Origin: Candidatus Cloacimonadota bacterium
GTDB lineage: Bacteria > Cloacimonadota > Cloacimonadia > Cloacimonadales > Cloacimonadaceae
Assembly (NCBI GenBank): GCA_012519465.1
Contig: JAAYQD010000342.1
Span: forward strand, 1-13,543
DNA length: 13,543 nucleotides
Direction of reading: 5' to 3'
Both the position numbers and the translations under genes were made by a program. Shown here piece by piece: positions 8,201 through 13,097 of this stretch (its first letter is position 1; every line of letters begins with the position of its first letter). Under the pieces are notes generated by a model. That model searched no databases. It was not told the DNA's origin and saw only the letters and a program-made list of their open reading frames with translations.

Positions 8201-8286
8201 TGGTGGGCGGATTCCTTTTGGGGAAGCGGTTCATAAGCCGCCACAACGGTGCTTTCCAAGCTCTGGGCTACAATGTCATACTTCAT
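5242..8286 (-). CDS. hsdR: Type I restriction enzyme R subunit (EcoR124I-like)
   Basis: HsdR is the ATP-driven DNA translocase and endonuclease of the type I complex; with HsdM and HsdS it cuts unmethylated DNA far from the recognition site. The 1014-aa length is close to the 1038 aa of EcoR124I HsdR. The N-terminal nuclease domain shows D150 and the E164-L-K166 pair of the PD-(D/E)xK fold, within one residue of the EcoR124I catalytic positions. Helicase motifs follow: Walker A TTGSGKT (323-329), DECH (423-426), FTGTP (449-453) and QAFSRTNR (705-712). The C-terminal helical region is present to the end. The ATG directly abuts the hsdS stop codon, and an AAAGGTG in the hsdS end can serve as ribosome binding site, so the two genes are translationally coupled. 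No key residue is missing, so the subunit appears functional. The anticodon nuclease gene follows after 22 bases. Confidence 0.96.
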   Translation of the reverse strand: MKYDIVAQSLESTVVAAYEPLPQKESAHQSEAALEKEFIELLQAQAYEYLPITSEAELIINLRRQLEALNGYTFSDAEWDQLFTGKIANLNFGIPEKTTIIQEDHIQLLTCDDGTIKNIYLLDKTNIHNNRLQVINQYSVEDGQRVNRYDVTILVNGLPLVHVELKKRGVEIKEAFNQINRYSRESFWAGSGLFEYVQIFVISNGTHTKYYSNTTRDTHIKQHRDTGGRRGKQTSNSFEFTSWWADANNRPIPDLMDFGRTFFAKHTLLNLLLKYCVFTTDKLLLAMRPYQIVATERIMRHIEISHNYKTYGTVEGGGYIWHTTGSGKTLTSFKTAQLARQLDYIDKVLFVVDRKDLDYQTMREYDKFERGAANSNTSTAKLKEQLEDPHARIIITTIQKLSILIRREKQHLSYNQRMVIIFDECHRSQFGDMHAAITRTFKKYHLFGFTGTPIFAANSSSSSQPTLRTTQQVFGEKLHTYTIVDAIMDKNVLPFRIDYVSTMKEQEDIADAKVWDIDRERALAAPQRISNIVQYILTHFDQKTKRNSHYQLKDRRLAGFNSIFAVASIDLAKRYYAEFQRQMADIPSDKRLKVGIIYSFTVNEDDPPLEGIIQDENLEDTGRLDHSSRDFLDAAIGDYNRIFNTNFDTSSDKFQNYYKDVSQRVKDRELDLLIVVNMFLTGFDATTLNTLWVDKNLRLHGLLQAFSRTNRILNTIKTYGNIVCFRNLENATNKSIALFGDKNACGIVLLKTFDEYYKGYLAGERQIPGYVELIADLQERFPVGVMIVGEQNQKDFIKLYGNILKVRNILVSFDEFAGQEILSERDFQDYHSMYIDLYHEYRGRDKGNSENVNDDIVFEMELIKQVDFSIDFILQQIKKYQDSHQKDKEIIVNITKTVDSSMELRNKKDLILQFIASLTPSSDVDQDWQSFVEERKITELDKIIADEELNKDETYKFMQSAFINGYIQETGTAITKVLPAVSRFTKSGERSKKRESVLETLTAFFMRFSDIVSF

Positions 8287-9552
8287 CTAAACACCTTTTC
8301 CATTATCTTTATTCTTGAAAGTGAGCAGCTTGTTGAGGTAATATTCGTATTGCTGGCGGCGGAATGTGAGCTCGGCAGGAAGACCGATGGAGATGTCGTT
8401 GACCAAAGCATCGAATTTGTCTAAGATGGCTACTATACGTTCTTGTTCTTCAAGTGGAGGGATGGGGATTTTTGTTTTTGCGAGATTGTCATTATACAGA
8501 CGTGATATTGTTCCACCATCTGTTTTCCAGTTTACGATTTGATAATAGTAGAATAGGTATTTATTCTTCACAATAGACTCATCATTCTGTATCCAGACAA
8601 TATTTGAATCTTGGAAATATGCTGGCTCGCCGTTGTATATTACTGCTCTACCGATGGTCCCTGCTGCTGAGATTAGTACTTCGCCACGATTAGGGAAAGA
8701 ATAGCGGCTTTTATAATCAAGATACAAGTCTTCAGAAATAAAAGCATCAGCATCTTTACCAAATGTACCAATTTTGTAAAAAGGGATACCCCCTTCGATG
8801 TTTGTTTGATTCTTCATGACACGCTTACACATACAGATTTTCCCAACGTCTCCCAGTGTCCTCCACTCAATCTCTTTCTCATTTATATACCATTTGTCAC
8901 CTATTTCAATAGGAGAAAGCAGTTGATTACGGTAGTAATCATACTGCTTTTTTCGCGCTTCCAGCTCCGCTTCCAGCTCCGCTTCCAGCTTAGTAAACTT
9001 ATCGAGAATACTTACAATCTCTTCTTGGACTGGAAGTGGAGGGATGGGGGCTTGGAATTTTGCAATATTAGCACCTGAGACACGAATAACTTTTGTCCCT
9101 GTGGCATATCGTTTTTTATGCTCATGGAACATTCTTGTTTGGAATAAATAGGATATATACTTTGGATTTTGATTGTGCCTGAATATATAGGCATCACTAC
9201 TGATAGCAATATCTTCATTGCCCAGCCAAGCTACAGCTTTACACACTCCGTCCACATCTTCACTCGTGGTGGCAATAACAAGGTCGCCTTTCTTTGCCTT
9301 TCTTAATTTTTTGGCGTGTTCTGCAGATACAAAAGTCTTAGTCTCAAGTGCAAAAGTTCCATAAAATGTATGAATCTGACCGTAATGAATACAGCCAACG
9401 CCACTATCAGTAAAGTCTTTCTTTTGTATTCCATTACCTCGTATAAAGGTGCCAATACTCCCCAGGGGCATTATATCCATGGCAACACTATCCAAACCCA
9501 TCTTACCGTTGCTATCAAGTAGAGATAGAAGCCTATTTAGATAAAAAGTCAT
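8287..9552 (-). CDS. hsdS: Type I specificity subunit S (two TRDs, repeat spacer)
   Basis: HsdS chooses the split DNA target of the complex and holds two HsdM copies. I take the ATG at 9552 (421 aa), four bases after the hsdM stop; an upstream in-frame ATG at 9594 would only add 14 residues overlapping hsdM. There are two target recognition domains, about residues 25-165 and 215-370. Each is followed by a matching conserved block: PIPPLPVQEEIVSILDKF then KKQYDYYRNQLL in the centre, and PIPPLEEQERIVAILDKF then RQQYEYYLNKLL at the end. The central spacer contains the tandem unit EAEL (residues about 187-199), coded by a 12-bp DNA repeat. It matches in position the TAEL repeats of EcoR124I, whose copy number sets the spacing of the two half-sites. 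The recognition domains are AT-richer than the conserved blocks, as expected for exchangeable domains. The actual target sequence cannot be read from the protein. Confidence 0.93.
   Translation of the reverse strand: MTFYLNRLLSLLDSNGKMGLDSVAMDIMPLGSIGTFIRGNGIQKKDFTDSGVGCIHYGQIHTFYGTFALETKTFVSAEHAKKLRKAKKGDLVIATTSEDVDGVCKAVAWLGNEDIAISSDAYIFRHNQNPKYISYLFQTRMFHEHKKRYATGTKVIRVSGANIAKFQAPIPPLPVQEEIVSILDKFTKLEAELEAELEARKKQYDYYRNQLLSPIEIGDKWYINEKEIEWRTLGDVGKICMCKRVMKNQTNIEGGIPFYKIGTFGKDADAFISEDLYLDYKSRYSFPNRGEVLISAAGTIGRAVIYNGEPAYFQDSNIVWIQNDESIVKNKYLFYYYQIVNWKTDGGTISRLYNDNLAKTKIPIPPLEEQERIVAILDKFDALVNDISIGLPAELTFRRQQYEYYLNKLLTFKNKDNGKGV
8957..8990. repeat. 12-bp tandem repeat in hsdS spacer (2.8 copies)
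   Basis: The unit GCTTCCAGCTCC occurs at 8957-8968 and 8969-8980, followed by the first ten bases of a third unit at 8981-8990, all identical. It encodes alternating LEAE residues in the helix linking the two recognition domains. Because the unit is a multiple of three, gain or loss of copies would lengthen or shorten the spacer by four residues without breaking the frame. Confidence 0.9.
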
Positions 9553-9556
9553 ATTG

Positions 9557-11116
9557 TTATTTCCGCTCTTCCAGGTCTGCCACAATCTCATCAATGGCAG
9601 TCCGCAATTGCTGCTGTTTGGTCACGATGGCGGCGATATGGGCGTTAAGCTCATCGATATCCACCTGCTCGCTGGTATCTTCCTCTATCACATACGCGCC
9701 TACGGCGAGGTTATAATCATTTTCCGCAATCTCGGCATGGGGCACCAGCCGGGCAAAATACTGGATATCCTGGCGTTGGATATGGGCATCCAGGATACGC
9801 AGGCGATTGGCAGGGGCAAGCTTGTTTTTGTTGCCATCTCTCACCACCTCTGCGGAGGCATCGATAAAGAGGATGGAATTGTCTTTTTTGCTCTTCTTCA
9901 GCACGATGATGCAGGTGGCGATGGTGGTGCCAAAAAAGAGGTCTGGGGGCAGCTGGATCACCGTATCGATATAGTTATTATCGATCAGGTATTTGCGGAT
10001 CTTCTTTTCGGCACCTCCACGGTAGAGGACGCCGGGAAATTCTACAATGGCAGCGGTTCCAGAGGTGGAAAGCCAGGATAACATATGCATCACAAATGCC
10101 AGATCCGCCTTGCTTTTGGGAGCCAATATTCCAGCGGGTGAAAAGCGAGGATCATTGATCAAAAGGGGATTGGCGTCTCCCTCCCATCTGATGGAGTAGG
10201 GAGGGTTGGAGACGATGGCATCAAAGGGTTCATCATCCCAATGCAGGGGGTCTATCAGGGTATCGCCGTGGGTGATGTGGAACTTCTCAAAGTTTATATC
10301 GTGCAAAAACATGTTGATGCGGCAGAGGTTGTATGTGGAGAGGTTGATTTCCTGGCCAAAGAAGCCTTGCCGCACATTATCTTTGCCCAATACTTTGGCA
10401 AATTTGAGCAAGAGCGAGCCGGAACCGCAGGCGGGATCATATACCTTGTTTACCACCTTTTTGCCCACCACCGTTATTTGTGCCAACAATTCAGAGACTT
10501 CCTGGGGGGTAAAGAATTCCCCTCCGGATTTGCCCGCATTGCTGGCATACATGGTCATCAGATATTCGTAGGCATCCCCAAAGGTGTCGTTTGTATTATC
10601 CTGATAATCACCCAATTTCATATTGCCAATGGCATCCAATATCTTTACCAGCAGTTCATTGCGTTTGGGGACGGTGGCTCCCAGTTTGTTGCTATTCACA
10701 TCGATATCATCAAACAGCCCTTTGAGATCGTTTTCACTGTCAAAGCCCTTGGCAGAGGTTTCTATATTGTGAAACACGGTGGCGAGGGTTTCGTTGAGGT
10801 TGGTATCTTGCTTGGCTCTTTGCCTTACATTGCAAAAGAGTTCGGAAGGGAGGATGTAAAATCCCTTTTCTTTGATGGTGTCATCCCTGCCTAATTCTGC
10901 ATCCTGATCAGACAGCTGGGCATAATCGAAGCCAATATCTCCTGTGCGGCGTTCTTCGGTATTCAGATAGTTGGTCAGGTTTTCAGAGATGAAGCGGTAA
11001 AAGAGCATCCCCAATACGTAAGCCTTAAAATCCCAGCCATCCACGCTGCCACGCAGGTCGTTGGCTATCTGCCAGATGGTGCGGTGAAGCTCGTCTCTTT
11101 CTTGTTCTTTGGTCAT
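9557..11116 (-). CDS. hsdM: Type I DNA methyltransferase M subunit
   Basis: HsdM is the N6-adenine methyltransferase of the system; two copies with one HsdS methylate the target and protect host DNA. The 519-aa protein begins with the helical N-terminal domain (residues 1-165, including WDFKAYVLGMLFYRFISE), then the GGEFFTP block (199-205), motif I DPACGSGS (227-234) for S-adenosylmethionine, and motif IV NPPY (304-307) for catalysis. The C-terminal helical tail, for contact with HsdS, is complete. The sequence is of the EcoR124I (IC) type. The start has AAGGA eight bases upstream. hsdS follows after four bases. Just before it lies a 51-aa ORF resembling the start of a different HsdM, and 474 bases upstream lies a relic copy of this gene's own 5' end. 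Both point to past rearrangement at the operon head. Confidence 0.96.
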   Translation of the reverse strand: MTKEQERDELHRTIWQIANDLRGSVDGWDFKAYVLGMLFYRFISENLTNYLNTEERRTGDIGFDYAQLSDQDAELGRDDTIKEKGFYILPSELFCNVRQRAKQDTNLNETLATVFHNIETSAKGFDSENDLKGLFDDIDVNSNKLGATVPKRNELLVKILDAIGNMKLGDYQDNTNDTFGDAYEYLMTMYASNAGKSGGEFFTPQEVSELLAQITVVGKKVVNKVYDPACGSGSLLLKFAKVLGKDNVRQGFFGQEINLSTYNLCRINMFLHDINFEKFHITHGDTLIDPLHWDDEPFDAIVSNPPYSIRWEGDANPLLINDPRFSPAGILAPKSKADLAFVMHMLSWLSTSGTAAIVEFPGVLYRGGAEKKIRKYLIDNNYIDTVIQLPPDLFFGTTIATCIIVLKKSKKDNSILFIDASAEVVRDGNKNKLAPANRLRILDAHIQRQDIQYFARLVPHAEIAENDYNLAVGAYVIEEDTSEQVDIDELNAHIAAIVTKQQQLRTAIDEIVADLEERK

Positions 11117-11132
11117 TTATTATTTCCTTTTA

Positions 11133-11288
11133 TGGATGTGTATAGGGCCTGTGGGCAGACTCCTTGATAGAGGGGAAGGCAAGAAAGCTGGCGAGGGCTG
11201 GTAGTTTTTGGTATTGTTCTTCAAAGGCATCTGCAGCTCGCCAAAGCTCTTTTTCAAAACCAATCTTTGCGCTTTTGCTATTAGTCAT
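11133..11288 (-). CDS. 51-aa leader ORF resembling another HsdM N-terminus
   Basis: A short ORF ends 16 bases before hsdM and has its own good ribosome binding site (GGGGAGAG seven bases before ATG). Its first 22 residues, MTNSKSAKIGFEKELWRAAD and on, look like the start of HsdM proteins of the other main type I lineage, where IGFE.KLW.AAD is followed by LRGNMDAAEYKHVVLG. Here the similarity breaks off after ADAF, and the remaining 29 residues (from EEQYQKLPAL to the HP end) match nothing I know. I read it as the remnant of a second hsdM or a fusion scar left by a deletion. It may still be translated and couple to hsdM. Functional meaning is unknown; the resemblance is from memory of the family. 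Confidence 0.5.
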
Positions 11289-11325
11289 TGCAGCACTCTC
11301 CCCTGTCCTTTTTTACATTTATTAC

Positions 11326-11354
11326 ATGTTTTTTATAAAAGAATTATCTGTCAA
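11326..11354 (-). promoter_or_regulatory. Candidate promoter of the hsd operon
   Basis: On the minus strand a consensus TTGACA lies at 11354-11349, followed by very AT-rich DNA. The hexamer 17 bases downstream is poor (AAACAT); TATAAA is too close and TAATAA too far. The site lies upstream of the 51-aa ORF and hsdM, and ten bases after a C10 tract on the same strand. It is the best candidate for the operon promoter but is not certain. Confidence 0.3.
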
Positions 11355-11364
11355 CTCTAAAAAC

Positions 11365-11374
11365 GGGGGGGGGG
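11365..11374. repeat. G10 homopolymer tract
   Basis: Ten consecutive G on the plus strand (C on the minus strand) lie ten bases upstream of the TTGACA of the candidate hsd promoter. It is the only run of this length in the window. Such tracts change length by slippage. It is outside any gene I support. Confidence 0.9.
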
Positions 11375-11413
11375 ACCAGCCTGCGGCTGATTTAGGGATT
11401 TGGGGGCTCGCTG

Positions 11414-11509
11414 CGCTCGAGGCTCGCTATCGCTCGAAGGAATGCGGGCTGCGCCCGATATTTTTGACCTGAACTGCCGTCTCTGCCGAGACTCTTTAAG
11501 GAGCTCGCT
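11414..11509 (+). repeat. Dispersed repeat B, copy 3 (96 bp)
   Basis: It is nearly identical to 977-1072, with two adjacent mismatches, and lies between the G10 tract and the hsdM relic. Here it interrupts the ancestral hsdM upstream region, since relic hsdM sequence begins shortly to its right. Confidence 0.8.
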
Positions 11510-11545
11510 AAGCGCTCGCAATGAATAAAGAATAATGAATGACGA

Positions 11546-11613
11546 GTGGTGGGAGCTGTGAGGCTCGTATCTTTCTTGTTCTTTGGTCATTTATTATTAC
11601 TTTTAATCGATGT
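11546..11613 (-). pseudogene. Relic duplicate of the hsdM 5' end
   Basis: The minus strand here repeats the ribosome-binding region and first codons of hsdM: TAATAA then ATG and MTKEQER, followed by YEPHSSHH in place of DELHRTIW. The DNA match to the intact gene start spans about 50-60 bases, from a shared CACATC upstream to ACGAGC about 30 bases inside the gene. It then dissolves into repeat-like DNA. The relic ATG is at 11590, 474 bases from the true start at 11116. The segment between the copies, carrying repeat B, the G10 tract and the 51-aa ORF, looks like an insertion at the old operon head. Confidence 0.7.
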
Positions 11614-11616
11614 GTG

Positions 11617-11868
11617 TCATTCAGTTAGTGCAAAAAATGCACTAACTGAATTTCTGACCAGTTCACCACTTTCAAAGATATTCTTAAGATGCCTTCTGAT
11701 GCCTGTGATATCTATCTGGAATAGGTCCGCCATCTGTTTTGCCGAGATCCAGATAGTTTCGTTAATAAAAGAAGCTTCTACACGTATTCTGTCATCGGAG
11801 GCAGCTATTAAAAAATCCTTAATAACTGCTTTCGGGGATAATTCCCCCTTTTTAAAAATGTCGTCCAG
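11617..11868 (-). pseudogene. Truncated RhuM-like protein
   Basis: The minus-strand frame contains RIRVEASFINETIW, ISAKQMADLFQ and HLKNIFESGELVRNSV. This closely resembles the N-terminal helix-turn-helix-like region of RhuM family proteins, which are often found inside type I restriction loci. Full-length members continue for 200 or more residues; this one stops at SAFFALTE, where the family has an ASDGK-type motif and more. The open frame runs further upstream to 12096, but that part is repeat A read in one frame. No convincing ATG exists, and GTG at 11868 (VESSLLDD) is the best local start. The sequence before RIRVE (IFKKGELSPKAVIKDFL) also looks like a RhuM segment, so this may be a scrambled remnant. 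The relic hsdM start directly follows, suggesting an ancestral rhuM-hsdM order. Confidence 0.65.
11619..11651. repeat. Perfect 14-bp palindrome at the RhuM truncation
   Basis: The arms ATTCAGTTAGTGCA and its exact reverse complement are separated by five A. The palindrome covers the last codons of the RhuM relic and its stop. Neither side has a proper T-run, so it is not a typical terminator. It may be a scar or a protein-binding site. Confidence 0.85.
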
Positions 11869-11918
11869 CAGGCTGCTTTCCACCGGGTTCCAGGCAGTCG
11901 CTTTGCGCGCTTGATAGT

Positions 11919-11943
11919 ATAATAAAAGCCGACTAAAGTCGGC
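11919..11943 (-). terminator. Intrinsic terminator on minus strand (in repeat A copy 3)
   Basis: The stem GCCGAC/GTCGGC (11928-11943) is followed on the minus strand by TTTTATTAT. It would stop leftward transcripts coming from the secreted-protein gene at 12869-12333 before they reach the RhuM relic and the hsd operon. Confidence 0.5.
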
Positions 11944-12008
11944 AAAACCACCGGATAAATCCAATGTTACCAAGTGGTTACAGTCTTCGGTTGTGGTACT
12001 TTTATTAT
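11919..12008. repeat. Structured repeat A, copy 3 (complete, 90 bp)
   Basis: It has the same 90-base length and the same stems as copy 2. Differences are one base at the GTGTTACC/ATGTTACC position and three near the 3' end, just before the T-run. The terminal GCCGAC/GTCGGC stem is unchanged. Confidence 0.75.
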
Positions 12009-12193
12009 TGTAATTAGTGGAATTCGTGGTTAAAAACCCTTTCGTGTGATTTCGTGCCTTTCGTGGTTTTAAAAAAGGAAGGAACCACAAATTCAAAATA
12101 GACTTGGCTTTAGCGAAGCTCTAACACCTCGCACCTAATACCTAACACCTAAGCGAGCGGTAGCGAGCCTAAAATTCGTGTCCGTTCGTGTAA

Positions 12194-12334
12194 TTCGTGG
12201 TTAAACCAAAAGCGGCGTCAGCTGCTTCATAACAGTGCGAAGCACGCTCAACTTGAGCGAAGCGAAGCTCAACCGTGAGCAAAGCGAACACTCAACTGGC
12301 GCCTCGGCGCCTCTCAACGCTCGCGCAGCGAGCT
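12194..12334 (+). repeat. Dispersed repeat C, copy 2 (141 bp)
   Basis: It matches 184-324 with three mismatches. Its right end, GCGAGCTA, reaches into the stop codon of the minus-strand secreted-protein gene, so the repeat begins exactly where that gene ends. Between 12069 and 12193 lie an inverted copy of the 113-140 segment and a short run of ACCTAA-type words, but no gene. Confidence 0.8.
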
Positions 12335-12869
12335 ACTCAGTTTCCGGCTCCGCAGGCTCCTCATCCACAATGCCTTCCAAATCTTCCTCCAGATATCTAT
12401 CCAAGCTTACCGTAAAGAGGTCCTGATGCTGGGAATCTTTGTAAAACACACAGAAGCTATCATCTGATACATAAAGGACATGGACGGTGCGATCGGGGGT
12501 AAATACCCAAATCAATTGATCCGTGTCATGATCATAGTGCGTGGGCTCTCCATGTATTTCAACGAGACGGTTGACGATGATCTCCACATCTTCTGCCTCC
12601 AGGTAGTGCCAATGTTTCACAAACCATCCCACCACAGTGTGATGGGTGGGTTCAATATATAGAATCACAGCCTCTACCATGGGGTCTATATTTCGGCAAT
12701 AGTATTTCACCATTGCGCCGTCTATATCGCGGGCAAAAAAGTTGTATTCTGCCAAAAGAGAATCGGCTTTGGGCCAGGGATCGCCATAGGAGATATCAAA
12801 AACCCCCTTCTGGGCTTGCAATCCAAAAGCGATCAAGAGCATTGCCAAAAGAAATATTATTCGTTTCAT
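12333..12869 (-). CDS. Secreted protein of unknown function
   Basis: I do not recognise a family. I take the ATG at 12869 (178 aa) because it begins a clean signal peptide, MKRIIFLLAMLLIAFGLQAQ, with AAGGTGG five bases upstream. An ATG at 12887 also has a GGAG and would only add MDKVEQ; the longer frame to 12980 has no support. Likely cleavage is after LQA, giving a mature protein of about 160 aa. The mature part starts KGVFDISYGDPWPKADSLL and holds YYCRNIDPMVEAVILYIEPT, a HWHYLE segment and a beta-rich end. The tail is strongly acidic (EEPAEPETE) and stops at the edge of repeat C. It has one Cys at about the middle and one near the end, with no lipobox. A periplasmic or secreted role is inferred only from the signal peptide. 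It is divergent from the lamin-tail gene and outside the defence block. Confidence 0.8.
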   Translation of the reverse strand: MKRIIFLLAMLLIAFGLQAQKGVFDISYGDPWPKADSLLAEYNFFARDIDGAMVKYYCRNIDPMVEAVILYIEPTHHTVVGWFVKHWHYLEAEDVEIIVNRLVEIHGEPTHYDHDTDQLIWVFTPDRTVHVLYVSDDSFCVFYKDSQHQDLFTVSLDRYLEEDLEGIVDEEPAEPETE

Positions 12870-13097
12870 CTGTTCCACCTTATCCATATTACGTCTCCAA
12901 CTATTAAAACCTTCAAAATGCGTCAATGAAAAGCTGAAAAAAGGGGTGATGTGTCCTGAAATTCTTTGTGGGGTATGCAAATTTCTCTTGCCTGATTTTG
13001 AGGCCCAGCGAAACTGGGTTCAAGTGGAACGTATTTTATCCATCACAGCATAAAGCACTGTGAAAGCAGCAACAATATAGAAGCTAAGGAGTTTATG

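Larger units (their letters stand above)
11908..12068 (+). repeat. Right 161-bp direct repeat bounding the island
   Basis: This is the partner of 1105-1265, in the same orientation with five mismatches. It contains a full copy of repeat A (11919-12008) with its terminal ATAATAAAAG and TTTTATTAT ends, then the TTCGTG-rich tail. It overlaps the spurious upstream extension of the RhuM-like frame. Confidence 0.75.

Noticed and set aside
9553..9594. Earlier hsdS start overlapping hsdM
   Set aside because: The added 14 residues come from the hsdM end read in another frame. The ATG at 9552 gives the expected operon spacing and a normal HsdS N-terminus.
10241..10894. 217-aa plus-strand open frame
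   Set aside because: It is antisense to the N-terminal and catalytic part of hsdM and is a composition shadow of that gene. The same applies to plus-strand frames at 6187-6699 and 7489-8064 inside hsdR.
11164..11590. Open frames at 11164-11472 (+) and 11357-11590 (-)
   Set aside because: The first is antisense to the 51-aa ORF and runs into repeat B. The second is the hsdM relic start continuing into repeat B and the G10 tract, so only its first codons have meaning.
11117..12068. Insertion sequence as the cause of the operon-head rearrangement
   Set aside because: No transposase fragment, terminal inverted repeats of IS type or clear target-site duplication could be found. The only duplication is the diverged hsdM 5' end.
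11869..12096. Upstream extension of the RhuM-like frame to an ATG at 12096
   Set aside because: This part is repeat A and the TTCGTG tail read in one frame, so its residues are not RhuM sequence and the ATG is accidental.
12870..12980. Longer 215-aa version of the secreted protein
   Set aside because: The extra 37 residues would bury the signal peptide. The ATG at 12869 has a good ribosome binding site and begins the signal sequence.
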